A stretch of DNA of 64,000 bases from Lachnospiraceae bacterium (GTDB lineage Bacteria; Bacillota; Clostridia; Lachnospirales; Lachnospiraceae), in the NCBI GenBank assembly GCA_009779895.1, contig WRBB01000010.1, positions 1 to 64,000 of the forward strand, in the 5' to 3' direction. The notes under the pieces are model-generated. The model did no database searches, was not told where the DNA came from, and saw nothing but the letters and a program-made list of their open reading frames with translations. Both the position numbers and the translations under genes were made by a program. Within the stretch, counting starts at the first letter, position 1; every line of letters starts with the position of its first letter. This document shows positions 52,035 through 61,723 of the stretch, in pieces.

Positions 52035-52595
52035 AGTGGTAATAAATTGACCAACCCAAGGGATGTGAAAGAATACTTTTCCTTGAATTTGTTCCGGTAA
52101 AATAGGTTCTTCATCCATGAGCGGGTTTTCAACGCCTTGGGTACGAAAGGTGATATGTTCCGGGTTTACTTCACTTTGAATCACATCAATGATTTTGTGC
52201 GTGATGTTTGTACCGTCAGAGGATATAAATGTAATGATGTCTCCTTTTTGTAGTTGGTTTGCGGGAACTTCTCTTGTGACAATCAAGCTGCCGACAGGGA
52301 GTAAACGTTCCATACTACCGGAATGCATACTATAGAAGTTGATGCCAAAAATAGGAATCAAAAGAAAAAGGGAGAGCAAGAAAAAAAGTGTGGCGGCGGC
52401 AAAGATACCAATTCTTTTTCGAATGAGATAGTTTGGGGCTTTGGCCGAGGCAACAAAGGGCTCTTCTTTTGTGAGCGGTGTCAAGACAAGAAATTTTTTG
52501 TTAGAACGACCAAATAACTCATCCGGAGCAGGTATCAGATCCGAATGAGTTGTTTGGTTTTTTATATTAGGATGCTTTTTTTTGTTCTTTGCCAT
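52014..52595 (-). CDS. Second SipW-type signal peptidase I
   Basis: A 193-residue protein with an unusually long hydrophilic cytoplasmic N-terminus (about 60 residues), one membrane helix (about 62-85), catalytic Ser94 in HSGSMERLLP and ER-type His133 in NITHKI. GDIITF and FRTQGVENP match the first SipW at 4862. The C-terminal membrane helix is missing. GGAG precedes the ATG. It lies 24 bases after the M23 gene in a minus-strand operon with a DivIVA-like protein, so it may process cell-wall proteins. Confidence 0.82.
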   Translation of the reverse strand: MAKNKKKHPNIKNQTTHSDLIPAPDELFGRSNKKFLVLTPLTKEEPFVASAKAPNYLIRKRIGIFAAATLFFLLSLFLLIPIFGINFYSMHSGSMERLLPVGSLIVTREVPANQLQKGDIITFISSDGTNITHKIIDVIQSEVNPEHITFRTQGVENPLMDEEPILPEQIQGKVFFHIPWVGQFITTLQNQFM

Positions 52596-52619
52596 ATAGG
52601 TGCTACTCCTAAGTATAGG

Positions 52620-54272
52620 TTAAAATTCGTAGAAAATTTCAGGGTTTACGGCAATGCCGTTTACTTCAACTTGGAAATGTAAGTGATTGCCGGTAGAATT
52701 GCCCGTGGTACCGGTGAGGGCAATCTGTTGTCCCTTTTCTACTTTTTGTCCAACCGCTACAAAATTTGCGAGATTGTGCATGTATTTGGTGACCAATCCA
52801 TCCCCGTGGTGAATCACCACCCAATTTCCCGCAGTTGGGCTAGAAGCGGAAAGAATGACCGTACCGGATTCTGCGGCATAAACAGGAAGATTGTGATTGC
52901 CTGTGCCTAAGTCAATGCCTCTATGGAAAGCCATATCAAAGGTACGGAAACCGAAGGTACTTGTAACCACTGAGCCGGGAACCGGATGGGCAAAACCGTC
53001 TGTAAGTGTATGATAATCCGTCAAGGTCATTTCATCCAAACGATATAAGTCATACGTTTCCATGTGGTGAATGAGGCTTCTGCTATAATTGATATCTGTG
53101 GCCCAACGTCTGCCGATTCTCCAAGCGAATACGTTGGCATTGGTGACATCTTCGGTTAAATCACTATAATGGGTAGTCAGAAGTTCGGTTCTATCTTCGA
53201 TACTTTCGGTTACGGTATTGTAAACACGGAAGTAATCGTTGATATAGTAAGTTTCTCCCTCCGGTGTCATCTCAAAGGTTGCTAGGCTGACACTGCCGGC
53301 GGTCCCTTTGCCTTTGATACCAAACAGGTTATTGTATTGGAAAGACAAATAGGATAGGCCCAAACCAACGTCTCCGCCGGGTCCATGCTTACCGAAACCG
53401 CCTTCTTGGATAATCTGCGCAATGGTAACGGAGGCAGGTATGTCTGCTTCGTCTTGCGCTTTTAAAGCACCAACGACCATTTCCATGGTAATAAATGGTG
53501 GCAATCCGTCAATCGCGGTATCAATGCGAAAAACAATGCGATTTTCTAAGTTGATAAAATCGGCAGAGGGTAGGAAAGATGGAATCGGTTGGGGTATTTG
53601 GAACATATTTCCCGTTGCTGTTGTCGTAGTATGATTGGAGGATGGCTCCTGGTTCGGTCGTGTAGATTGTGGCGGAACACTTGCAGGAGGATCCGGTTTT
53701 GTAACATGTTTTGGTGGTGTGGTGGGTATTTGTGTGGGAGGTTTGTTTTTTGTATCGTTATTTGTTTTGTTGTCCTCGCCGGTTGCACTGTCACCCGTGT
53801 CTTCTGTGTTGTTTTCTTTATCCCCATCACCCTTGTGGTTGTTATCTGTTTCACCGGTATGTTCGTCGTTTTTATCTCCATCACCGGTATGTTCGTCGTC
53901 TTTATCTGCACCATCGGTATGTTCGCCATCTTCATCCGTAGCATCGGCATCCTTGCTGTCTTCATCTGCATCATCCGTGCTATGGTCACGTTCTGTGCCA
54001 ATAAGATCCGATGGAATGTGGTGTTCATCGGGTTCATCGGTTTCTTCCGTGGGTGCTGCTCCAGGGGGTGTGACGGGTGTTTCCATGATATCGCTGCCTG
54101 TTACTTCTGCGACGGGATGCTCTATCATGAGGGTTTCTGATGCGACTTCCGGTTCTTTTGGTGATTGCCCGTAGGTTGGATTGACATGGAACGTCAATAG
54201 CGCAACGCTTAAAACACCGACAATCATACCTGTACATAAATGTTTGAACAAATCTTTTTTAACCATCTTCAT
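52620..54272 (-). CDS. Secreted cell-wall hydrolase: glucosaminidase-like plus M23/LytM domain
   Basis: A 550-residue exported protein. A signal peptide (about 1-36) is followed by a long acidic repeat and Pro/Thr linker (about 40-240). A Flg-J/glucosaminidase-like domain (about 265-405) has SVTIAQIIQEGGFG, YNNLFGIKGKG and FRVYNTVTESIEDR. The C-terminal M23 domain (about 430-550) has HRGIDLGTGN and HLHFQVEVNG, including the metal ligands HxxxD and HxH. It would cut both glycan and peptide bonds. Its start lies inside the end of the divIVA-like gene (14-base overlap) with GGAGGTG just upstream. Confidence 0.9.
   Translation of the reverse strand: MKMVKKDLFKHLCTGMIVGVLSVALLTFHVNPTYGQSPKEPEVASETLMIEHPVAEVTGSDIMETPVTPPGAAPTEETDEPDEHHIPSDLIGTERDHSTDDADEDSKDADATDEDGEHTDGADKDDEHTGDGDKNDEHTGETDNNHKGDGDKENNTEDTGDSATGEDNKTNNDTKNKPPTQIPTTPPKHVTKPDPPASVPPQSTRPNQEPSSNHTTTTATGNMFQIPQPIPSFLPSADFINLENRIVFRIDTAIDGLPPFITMEMVVGALKAQDEADIPASVTIAQIIQEGGFGKHGPGGDVGLGLSYLSFQYNNLFGIKGKGTAGSVSLATFEMTPEGETYYINDYFRVYNTVTESIEDRTELLTTHYSDLTEDVTNANVFAWRIGRRWATDINYSRSLIHHMETYDLYRLDEMTLTDYHTLTDGFAHPVPGSVVTSTFGFRTFDMAFHRGIDLGTGNHNLPVYAAESGTVILSASSPTAGNWVVIHHGDGLVTKYMHNLANFVAVGQKVEKGQQIALTGTTGNSTGNHLHFQVEVNGIAVNPEIFYEF
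53851..53940 (-). repeat. Three 30-bp tandem repeats in the hydrolase linker
   Basis: Units at 53851, 53881 and 53911 are each 30 bp and encode 10-residue acidic repeats of the type DGDKNDEHTG. The first two differ at only a few positions. They form the flexible linker between signal peptide and catalytic domains. Confidence 0.85.
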
Positions 54273-54642
54273 TTACACCTCCCAGCTGTGGCAAGCCAAT
54301 TGGTAATTTTCTGAATCGCTCCAGTTGCTTGTAAAGATTTTTAAAAGGTTGTTTTTTGTTGCTGGTAGTAGCTTGTAGAAAATAATAATGCTGTTTGTTG
54401 ATGGTGTCCTCTAAAACTTTACTTTTCTCCCAGAGTCCCCGGTAAGCGATTTCAGCTTTGTCCAATTGATTTTCCAATAACGCTCTTTCTTCAAGAATCT
54501 GGTTGTACCTTTGTTGCAGGTCTTCGTATTTATCTGTGGTATCCTCCAACAAATCTTTTAAGTGGTTGCAGTAGGCATCAACATCTTTCTTTTTGTAACC
54601 GCCTAGAAACGTGTTTGAAATCTCAAAGCTTTTTGTTTTCAT
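54259..54642 (-). CDS. DivIVA-like coiled-coil protein
   Basis: A 127-residue cytoplasmic protein. The N-terminus FEISNTFLGGYKKKDVDAYC matches the DivIVA membrane-binding domain, and residues about 30-90 form a coiled coil. DivIVA proteins mark curved membrane and guide septal or polar wall enzymes, which fits cotranscription with the wall hydrolase. ATG 54642 is chosen over the in-frame TTG at 54657 because GGAG lies nine bases upstream. Confidence 0.82.
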   Translation of the reverse strand: MKTKSFEISNTFLGGYKKKDVDAYCNHLKDLLEDTTDKYEDLQQRYNQILEERALLENQLDKAEIAYRGLWEKSKVLEDTINKQHYYFLQATTSNKKQPFKNLYKQLERFRKLPIGLPQLGGVNEDG

Positions 54643-54691
54643 AATCGGTTTCTCCAATGTGAAGTAAAATAATAGCGTGTATTTATATGGT

Positions 54692-54721
54692 ATTATAACA
54701 CAACTGCCCCAGATTAGTCAA
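54692..54721 (-). promoter_or_regulatory. Sigma-A promoter of the divIVA-like operon
   Basis: On the minus strand TTGACT (54721-54716), an 18-base spacer and a perfect TATAAT (54697-54692) lie about 50 bases before the divIVA-like start. Confidence 0.75.
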
Positions 54722-54835
54722 AAAAATATAAAGAAAATTAAAAAAAAATATATAATTTATTATCTTTCCATAAATTAACTACTCATAATAGGGAAGAAAA
54801 AGCAATTAATTTATAATAAATTCACACCGCAAAAG

Positions 54836-54864
54836 TTGATTTATTGGGTGTAGTACGTTATCAT
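54836..54864 (+). promoter_or_regulatory. Sigma-A-like promoter of metG
   Basis: TTGATT (54836-54841), a 17-base spacer and TATCAT (54859-54864) precede metG by 33 bases. The space is too short for a T-box leader. Confidence 0.6.
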
Positions 54865-54897
54865 GGTGTACATATGTATAGAATGTGAGGAATGATT

Positions 54898-56799
54898 ATG
54901 TCAGAAAAACAAAAATATTATGTAACAACGGCCATTGCTTATACTTCGGCAAAGCCCCATATTGGCAATACGTATGAAATTGTGTTGGCAGATGCCATTG
55001 CCCGTTATAAAAGAAACAAAGGATTTGATGTGTTTTTTATGACAGGTACGGATGAACATGGACAAAAAATTGAAGAAAAAGCAAAGGATGCCGGTATTTC
55101 ACCGAAAGAATATGTGGATCAGGTGGCGGCTGTAGTAAAAGAAAACTGGGATTTGATGCATACTTCTTATGATAAGTTTATACGCACCACGGATTCGGAT
55201 CATGAAAAGCAGGTACAAAAAATCTTCAAGCGTTTGTATGAGCAAGGTGATATTTATAAAGGGCATTACGAGGGATTGTATTGTACCCCTTGTGAGTCGT
55301 TTTTTACAGAAGCGCAGTTGGCCGAGGGGAAATGCCCTGATTGCAACGGTCCGGTTTTTCCGGCCCAGGAAGAGGCATACTTCTTTAAAATGAGCAAATA
55401 TGCGGATCGGTTGATTGCCCATATCAATGACAATCCCTTATTTATTCAGCCGGAATCCCGCAAAAATGAGATGATGAATAATTTTTTGCTGCCGGGGTTG
55501 CAGGATTTATGTGTTTCTCGTACGACCTTCCGGTGGGGCATTCCTGTAGATTTTGATCCAAGTCATGTGGTTTATGTATGGTTGGATGCATTGACCAATT
55601 ACATTACGGGCATCGGCTATGATTGTGACGGTGCAAGCAGTGCACAGTTTGACACATTATGGCCGGCGGATTTACATATAATAGGAAAAGACATCGTTCG
55701 TTTTCATACCATTTATTGGCCGATTTTTTTGATGGCATTGGAGATTCCTTTGCCAAAGCAGGTATTTGGTCATCCTTGGTTGTTGGTGGGGGATGGTAAG
55801 ATGAGTAAATCTAAGGGTAATGCAATCTATGCCGATGATTTGGTAGACGTGTTTGGGGTAGAGGCCGTACGTTATTTTGTATTGCATGAGATGCCTTTTG
55901 ATCAGGATGGCACGATTACTTGGGAATTGATGGTAGAACGCATCAATTCTGACTTGGCAAATACCTTGGGCAATTTGGTCAATCGTACTATTTCCATGAT
56001 TAACAAATATTTTGCAGGTTCGGTTTGTGACAAGGGTGTTGCAGAAGAAGTGGACAAAGAATTGTTGGATTTGGTATTTGCTTCAGAAAAGATTGTGGAT
56101 GACAAAATGGACAATCTTCATGTGGCAGGTGCCATGACTCAAATCTTTAATATGCTAAAACGCTGCAACAAATACATTGATGAAACAACACCTTGGTTGC
56201 TGGCAAAAGAGGAAGAAAAACAAGATAGATTAGAAACGGTCCTTTACAATTTATTGCAAGGTATTTCTCAGGGTGCCAAGTTGTTGGAACCATTTTTGCC
56301 GGAAACATCAGTCCAGATATTGGCGCAAATTGGTACAGATAAAGTGACGGAAAAACCGGAGATATTATTTCAAAGATGGGATGTGGAAGAGGTACTTCAA
56401 AAAGTAGCGGAAAATCAAGCTGCAAAAGAAGAGCCGGCACAAGATTTAGAGGTGATGGATGTGGAAGCAAAGCCGGAGATTACCTTTGAACAATTTGCAG
56501 CCATGCAGTTTCAGGTAGGTGAGGTGATTGCTTGCGAAGCGGTGAAAAAATCGAAAAAGCTTCTGTGTTCCCAGGTGAGAGTGGGCAGTCAAACCAAACA
56601 GATCATTTCCGGTATCAAAGGCTTTTACACACCGGAAGAGATGGTGGGTAAAAAGGTGATGGTGATTGTGAATCTCAAACCGGCTAAGTTGGCGGGCTTG
56701 CTTTCAGAGGGTATGTTACTTTGTGCGGAAGACGAGACGGGTAAATTGGTGTTGATGGTGCCTGAGTTGGATATTAAAACCGGAGCAGAGATTCGCTAA
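54898..56799 (+). CDS. metG: Methionyl-tRNA synthetase
   Basis: A 633-residue class I synthetase. The HIGH motif is PHIGN near residue 18, the zinc knuckle is CTPCESFF/CPDC, and KMSKSKGN is near residue 300. The C-terminal tRNA-binding (EMAP-like) domain starts at FAAMQFQVGEVI (about 525). It charges initiator and elongator tRNA-Met. ATG 54898 is used because GAGG is eight bases upstream; the earlier ATG 54892 would be too close to it. A terminator follows at 56832-56875. Confidence 0.96.
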   Translation: MSEKQKYYVTTAIAYTSAKPHIGNTYEIVLADAIARYKRNKGFDVFFMTGTDEHGQKIEEKAKDAGISPKEYVDQVAAVVKENWDLMHTSYDKFIRTTDSDHEKQVQKIFKRLYEQGDIYKGHYEGLYCTPCESFFTEAQLAEGKCPDCNGPVFPAQEEAYFFKMSKYADRLIAHINDNPLFIQPESRKNEMMNNFLLPGLQDLCVSRTTFRWGIPVDFDPSHVVYVWLDALTNYITGIGYDCDGASSAQFDTLWPADLHIIGKDIVRFHTIYWPIFLMALEIPLPKQVFGHPWLLVGDGKMSKSKGNAIYADDLVDVFGVEAVRYFVLHEMPFDQDGTITWELMVERINSDLANTLGNLVNRTISMINKYFAGSVCDKGVAEEVDKELLDLVFASEKIVDDKMDNLHVAGAMTQIFNMLKRCNKYIDETTPWLLAKEEEKQDRLETVLYNLLQGISQGAKLLEPFLPETSVQILAQIGTDKVTEKPEILFQRWDVEEVLQKVAENQAAKEEPAQDLEVMDVEAKPEITFEQFAAMQFQVGEVIACEAVKKSKKLLCSQVRVGSQTKQIISGIKGFYTPEEMVGKKVMVIVNLKPAKLAGLLSEGMLLCAEDETGKLVLMVPELDIKTGAEIR

Positions 56800-56831
56800 A
56801 AACTCCTTTGTTTTAGATGAAAAAAATGTAG

Positions 56832-56875
56832 AAAAAAAAGTGTATTTCCGCGGTAAAATGAGGGATACACTTTTT
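56832..56875 (+). terminator. Rho-independent terminator after metG
   Basis: AAAAAGTGTAT pairs with ATACACTTTTT over 11 bp with A-rich and T-rich flanks. It lies 33 bases after the metG stop; the T-run overlaps the -35 of the next promoter. Confidence 0.88.
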
Positions 56876-56902
56876 GACATTAAAGATTGATTATGATAAA
56901 CT
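56874..56902 (+). promoter_or_regulatory. Sigma-A promoter of the TPR-ATPase gene
   Basis: A perfect TTGACA (56874-56879), a 17-base spacer and TAAACT (56897-56902) precede the GTG start at 56955. Confidence 0.75.
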
Positions 56903-56954
56903 GGACTGTGAGTAATTTTCTTTATTGCGGAAAAAAGTTTACGAGGTGAAAACA

Positions 56955-59714
56955 GTGGATAAATACGAATACAAGCTACGCACAGAGCAGATGATAGAGC
57001 TGATGGAGGATGGTAATTATCCGAAAGCTGCAGAGATTGCGGATTCTATAGACTGGAACAGGGTTCGTAATACGATGATGCTGACAAATGTAAGTGATAT
57101 TTATGAAAAAATCAATCAGCTGGAAAAAAGCTATAAGATTTTAAATATTGCATATCAGCGTGCGGATGGTAGCAGGAAGATTATTTATCGATTGTGTACT
57201 TTGGCATTAAAAACAGGAAATTTAGATGAGGCGTTGGACTTTTATGACGATTTTATTGAAATCGCACCAAAGGATCCCAATCGTTTCATTTTACGTTATC
57301 AAATTTTACGAGCACGTAGGGAGTCTACGGAGCAGCAGATTGAGGCTTTGGAAAATTTTAAAAAGGCAGAGTATATCGAAGAGTGGGCCTATGAACTGGC
57401 AAAGTTGTACCAAGAGGCAGGTATGACAGCGGAGTGCTTGGAAGAGTGTGATGACTTGATTTTGTGGTTTAGTGAGGGTAAGTATGTCTATCAAGCGATG
57501 GAATTGAAAAAACAGTACAAGCCTTTGACCCCTTCTCAGCAAGAAAAATATGATCGCCGCTTTGAGAATTTGCAAGCTGAAAATGGAGATTTTTTTGAAG
57601 AGGAACCGGCAGTGGAAAAGCCGGCTGTAAGACCGGTGGTAAAGCCGATGGTGAAACCGGCAGCAGCATCGGTTGCACCGGAGCCGGTGACAGTCAATAT
57701 ACAAGAAGAAACCACCACCGTTGTTTCGGACGTTCCGGTGCAATCCAAACAAAAGTTGGGTCAAACCATGGATTTGGGTGAGGCTTTGCAAAGTTTGTTG
57801 CAACCAAAGATAGATGAAGAGATGGAGATTGCGGACAAGCGGGTGGATACAGCATCCATGGAAAAAGCCATTGAGGCGATAGAATCGGGTGCGGATTTGG
57901 AGTTACCCAAGAAACAGGAGAAAAAAAAGACAGTGCAAAAAATAGAGACAGAGGAAGCGCAAGAAGAGTCGGATCAAGTAGACGGTCAATTGAGCATAGA
58001 AGATATGTTGCAAAATATGATGGCCGGAGTAGAGACAGAAGCGGACGATACGGTGTCCGATGTGAAATCGACCGGGAAAGAAAAAGCAGAGAAAAAAGCA
58101 AAGGCAAAACCCACACTTCAAGTGGTGCCAAAGGTAGCAGAACCGGTATTGGCACCGGAAATTCAGCGCATGATTGATGAAATTGAAGGAAAGATAACTC
58201 CCGCAGACCCCGTTGCAAAACCTGTAGATGCAGCAGAGGAAGTCTCTGTGAAACAGGCGGCAAAAAAGAAATCATCAACAGGGAAAAAAGGGAAACCCAA
58301 AAAAGAACAAAGCCGTGAAGCTGTGGCAAATAAACCAAAAGTAGCCGGAGCCTTGGTGGCGGAAGATGAGTATGAAGAGTACGATGAAATTGTGTTTGGT
58401 GGTGAAGAGGAAGAAGAGGAGCTTGTACCTGTTGCGGTAGAAGAAAACGTGATTGCAAAAGAAACACTTGTCCCGGCAGAGGATGTTTATGATGAGGATG
58501 AGGAATATTTTGAAGATGGTGAATATATCGAAGATGATGAAGATGAAATATTATCCTTAGAGGATTCAGAAGACTTTGAGGAAGATGTGTATGATGACCT
58601 GGAAGATGACTTGGATTTGGAAGAAGCCTTTGAGGACGCGGATATATTAAGGGGTGATGCCTCTGCGGTCAAAGAGATGGTGGAAGAAGAGTTTAAGCCT
58701 GTGTTACAGGATGAGGAAGATGACGTACGTATCGTGCCGAAAAAGAAACGAAAGCCAAGCGGAGACGAAGAAGATATTTTACGCAGTACGGCACCTTTGA
58801 GCCGAAAAGAAACAGCGAAGTTACATGCCACCGGCAAAACGGCACCTTTGCCTGTGGATGAAATTTCGGATGCACTTTCCTTGAACAGCACAGGTTTTGT
58901 GGTACAAGGCCGCTATGATTTAGAAAGTCAGAGTGGTGTAGGTACAAGAGCTGGGTTGACAGAAGAGCAAAAGAAACTCTTCTCTTATTTCGTGCCGGTT
59001 CGTGGTATGAGTGAGCAGTTGGTGGATGTTTTGGAGCAGGACAAAAACTGCAATACGCGCGGTGGCACTTCCAGAACGGGAAATCTTTTGATCATCGGGA
59101 GTAAGGGAAGCGGAAAGACTGTTTTGGCGGTAGATGTGGTAAAGGCCATTCAAAAACAAAGAAACATTCGTCAAGGAAAGGTTGCGATTGTAACCGGCGA
59201 CGCATTAAATAAAAAACGGATCAGTGATATTGTTGAAAAATTGCATGGTGGGGCTTTGATTGTAGAAAAAGCCGGTCGTATGAATGAAAAGACAGTAGCA
59301 CGGTTAAATAAAGCCATGGAATCAGATACGGGTGAATTGTTACTTGTTTTAGAAGAACAGCGCAAACCATTGGATCGGATGCTCTCTACCAATCGGGAGT
59401 TTCGCCGTAAGTTCACCAGTCGTTTGGAGGTACCGATTTTTATCAATGATGAGCTTGTTACCTTTGGGCAAACTTATGCCCAAGAAAACGGCTACCGCAT
59501 TGATGAGATGGGGATTTTGGCTCTCTATAGCAAGATCGATGCCAAGCAAAGAGAGGACCATGCCGTTACCGTAGCGGAAGTCAAAGAAATGATGGATGCG
59601 GCGATGGGTTACGCTCAACGGTCTTCGGCGAAAAAATTGGTAAAACGAGTGCTGGGACGCGGCACGGACGAGGCCGATCGGATTATTTTATCAGAGAAAG
59701 ATTTTATGTATTAA
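56955..59714 (+). CDS. TPR protein with acidic linker and C-terminal P-loop ATPase domain
   Basis: A 919-residue cytoplasmic protein. The N-terminal part (about 1-220) is helical with TPR-like repeats (YPKAAEIADSIDW, GNLDEALDFYDDFIEIAP). A long, highly charged Lys/Glu/Asp-rich linker follows (about 220-640), then an AAA-like ATPase (about 660-919) with Walker A IIGSKGSGKTVLAVDVV and a DnaA/CbbX-like layout (GALIVEKAGRMNEKTVARLN, arginine-rich FRRKFTSRLEVPIF). Similar proteins of unknown function are, to my knowledge, common in Lachnospiraceae. GTG 56955 follows GAGGTG; the in-frame TTG 56925 has no ribosome site. Confidence 0.82.
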   Translation: MDKYEYKLRTEQMIELMEDGNYPKAAEIADSIDWNRVRNTMMLTNVSDIYEKINQLEKSYKILNIAYQRADGSRKIIYRLCTLALKTGNLDEALDFYDDFIEIAPKDPNRFILRYQILRARRESTEQQIEALENFKKAEYIEEWAYELAKLYQEAGMTAECLEECDDLILWFSEGKYVYQAMELKKQYKPLTPSQQEKYDRRFENLQAENGDFFEEEPAVEKPAVRPVVKPMVKPAAASVAPEPVTVNIQEETTTVVSDVPVQSKQKLGQTMDLGEALQSLLQPKIDEEMEIADKRVDTASMEKAIEAIESGADLELPKKQEKKKTVQKIETEEAQEESDQVDGQLSIEDMLQNMMAGVETEADDTVSDVKSTGKEKAEKKAKAKPTLQVVPKVAEPVLAPEIQRMIDEIEGKITPADPVAKPVDAAEEVSVKQAAKKKSSTGKKGKPKKEQSREAVANKPKVAGALVAEDEYEEYDEIVFGGEEEEEELVPVAVEENVIAKETLVPAEDVYDEDEEYFEDGEYIEDDEDEILSLEDSEDFEEDVYDDLEDDLDLEEAFEDADILRGDASAVKEMVEEEFKPVLQDEEDDVRIVPKKKRKPSGDEEDILRSTAPLSRKETAKLHATGKTAPLPVDEISDALSLNSTGFVVQGRYDLESQSGVGTRAGLTEEQKKLFSYFVPVRGMSEQLVDVLEQDKNCNTRGGTSRTGNLLIIGSKGSGKTVLAVDVVKAIQKQRNIRQGKVAIVTGDALNKKRISDIVEKLHGGALIVEKAGRMNEKTVARLNKAMESDTGELLLVLEEQRKPLDRMLSTNREFRRKFTSRLEVPIFINDELVTFGQTYAQENGYRIDEMGILALYSKIDAKQREDHAVTVAEVKEMMDAAMGYAQRSSAKKLVKRVLGRGTDEADRIILSEKDFMY

Positions 59715-59738
59715 AAGGGTTATTTACGGAGGCTTGAG

Positions 59739-61088
59739 ATGAACAAGAACGTTCGATTTGATGATACAAAAGCAAGGTGTTTTATACAAGGGCATGAAGT
59801 AGCATATATGAGTGAATTGGCAGAGCAGGCGGCCAAAAAGTTGACATCAAAAACAGGTGCGGGCAATGCTTTTTTGGGTTGGATTGATTTGCCGGTTGCT
59901 TATGATAAGTCTGAATTTGCACGGATTAAAAAGGCAGCAGATAAAATCAAAGCGGATTCAGAGGTGCTTTTGGTGATTGGTATCGGGGGCTCCTATTTAG
60001 GCGCGCGTGCCGCGATTGAATTTTTGGGTCATTCTTTTGCGAATCAGTTGCCAAAAGAAGTACGTAAAACACCGGAGATTTATTACGTTGGAAACAACAT
60101 AAGCAGCACCTATATCAAACATTTGATGGATGTAATCGGAAAGCGGGATTTTTCTGTGAATATGATTTCTAAATCGGGTACCACCACGGAACCGGCCATT
60201 GCGTTTCGGGTGTTCAAAGAAATCTTGGAGAAGAAATATGGCAAAGCGGAAGCATCCAAGCGCATTTATGCCACAACAGACAAAGCAAAGGGTGCGCTTA
60301 AACATTTAGCCGCAGAAGAGGGTTATGAAACCTTTGTTGTGCCGGATGATATCGGTGGAAGATTTTCTGTTTTGACAGCGGTTGGTTTGTTGCCCATTGC
60401 CGTAAGTGGCGCGGATATAGACCAGTTGATGGCAGGAGCGGCGGCAGCAAGAAAAGAAGCATTGGAACGTGATTTTTCAGAAAATCATGCATTACAATAT
60501 GCTGCCTTTCGAAATATTTTATTACGCAAAGGCAAAACCGTTGAGGTGTTGGTCAACTATGAGCCAAGTTTACATTATCTTTCCGAGTGGTGGAAACAGC
60601 TCTATGGTGAGAGCGAGGGAAAAGACCAAAAAGGTATTTTTCCCGCCGCAGTAGACTTTACAACAGATTTACATTCGATGGGACAGTTTGTGCAAGATGG
60701 CAATCGTATTTTATTTGAAACGGTATTGTCTGTAGAAACAGCCCGGGAAGAGATGGTTATGCTAGAAGAGCCGGTGGACTTGGATGGATTGAATTATTTA
60801 GCCGGCAAAACCGTTGATTTTATCAATAAAAATGCGATGAACGGGACGATTTTAGCCCATACGGATGGAGACGTTCCAAATTTGATGATACACATACCCA
60901 AGCAGGATGCATTTTATTTGGGTCAATTGTTTTACTTTTTTGAATTTGCCTGTGGTGTGAGTGGATATTTGCTGGGGGTCAATCCCTTTGACCAACCGGG
61001 GGTAGAAAGTTACAAAAAAAATATGTTTGCTTTATTGGGCAAGCCGGGGTTTGAGAAAGAACGTGAAGCGTTGATGCAGAGGTTATAA
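59739..61088 (+). CDS. pgi: Glucose-6-phosphate isomerase
   Basis: A 449-residue enzyme of the Firmicutes length class. [21 protein letters not shown] and [19 protein letters not shown] are the two SIS-domain signatures; the catalytic Glu region ([13 protein letters not shown]) and a C-terminal His/Lys stretch ([18 protein letters not shown]) are present. It interconverts glucose-6-phosphate and fructose-6-phosphate, the entry point for glucose released by the glycosidases in this window. GGAGG precedes the ATG. Confidence 0.96.
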   Translation: MNKNVRFDDTKARCFIQGHEVAYMSELAEQAAKKLTSKTGAGNAFLGWIDLPVAYDKSEFARIKKAADKIKADSEVLLVIGIGGSYLGARAAIEFLGHSFANQLPKEVRKTPEIYYVGNNISSTYIKHLMDVIGKRDFSVNMISKSGTTTEPAIAFRVFKEILEKKYGKAEASKRIYATTDKAKGALKHLAAEEGYETFVVPDDIGGRFSVLTAVGLLPIAVSGADIDQLMAGAAAARKEALERDFSENHALQYAAFRNILLRKGKTVEVLVNYEPSLHYLSEWWKQLYGESEGKDQKGIFPAAVDFTTDLHSMGQFVQDGNRILFETVLSVETAREEMVMLEEPVDLDGLNYLAGKTVDFINKNAMNGTILAHTDGDVPNLMIHIPKQDAFYLGQLFYFFEFACGVSGYLLGVNPFDQPGVESYKKNMFALLGKPGFEKEREALMQRL

Positions 61089-61191
61089 GAACAAAAGTAG
61101 AAACTTTTAGATTCATGTGGTTTGAGTGAGTTTAGAAGTTTTTATTCCATTATATCCGTTCGATCAGTCAGAAAACATAAGGGGTGATGTT

Positions 61192-61698
61192 ATGTGGCAT
61201 TGGATTATATTATTAATTGTTTTGATTGTGTTGTTATTTTCGATGATGCACAACATCGGCAAGATTATGCAAAGAGGCGAAAAACCAAACAATGAAAAAA
61301 GCAAGCCTAAAAAAGTAAGAAAGGACGTGTCACCTGTGTTATTTGGCCGCAAAAAAGAAAAAGAAGAAACGGGTCTTCGTTGGAAAATTATTCTTTCGGA
61401 TACAGAGATTTTGGAAGATTATGAATATGTGTTTAGTGATGCCATTGGCATTGGCAGGAAAAAAGAACAGGATGATTTTGATGGGTTTTTGATGGTAAAT
61501 GACCCGAAGATTTCTAAGTTGCATTGTTCTATTTTTGTTTATGAAAACAAGCTGTATTTGCAGGATGAGGGTTCAAGCAATGCAACGTTTTTAAATGGAA
61601 AGAAACTAAAATCATCTGCTGTGATTCAAAAAGGTGACGTGATTAGCATTGGCAATACGACCTTAAAGATTGTAAAGGTATTTAAAGAAACTAGATAA
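61192..61698 (+). CDS. Membrane-anchored FHA-domain protein
   Basis: A 168-residue protein with an N-terminal membrane helix (about 3-20), a basic linker and a C-terminal FHA domain (about 75-165; [34 protein letters not shown]). FHA domains bind phosphothreonine, so it probably senses a Ser/Thr kinase target at the membrane. ATG 61192 is chosen because AAGGGGTGAT precedes it and the helix begins there; the frame is open back to 61126. Confidence 0.85.
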   Translation: MWHWIILLIVLIVLLFSMMHNIGKIMQRGEKPNNEKSKPKKVRKDVSPVLFGRKKEKEETGLRWKIILSDTEILEDYEYVFSDAIGIGRKKEQDDFDGFLMVNDPKISKLHCSIFVYENKLYLQDEGSSNATFLNGKKLKSSAVIQKGDVISIGNTTLKIVKVFKETR

Positions 61699-61723
61699 TG
61701 GCAGAAAAAGAAGAGGAGATTTG

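Noticed and set aside
53851..53940. CRISPR-like repeats
   Set aside because: The three 30-bp units are contiguous, have no spacers and are in frame within the wall-hydrolase gene.
53589..54174. Plus-strand frames opposite the wall-hydrolase linker
   Set aside because: They mirror the 30-bp acidic repeats of the minus-strand gene; no start signals.
54700..54897. T-box leader before metG
   Set aside because: The promoter at 54836-54864 leaves only about 30 bases of leader; no T-box consensus or antiterminator was seen.
57694..58891. Minus-strand Leu/Ser-rich frames opposite the TPR-ATPase linker
   Set aside because: These are shadows of the Lys/Glu-rich linker codons and have no ribosome sites.
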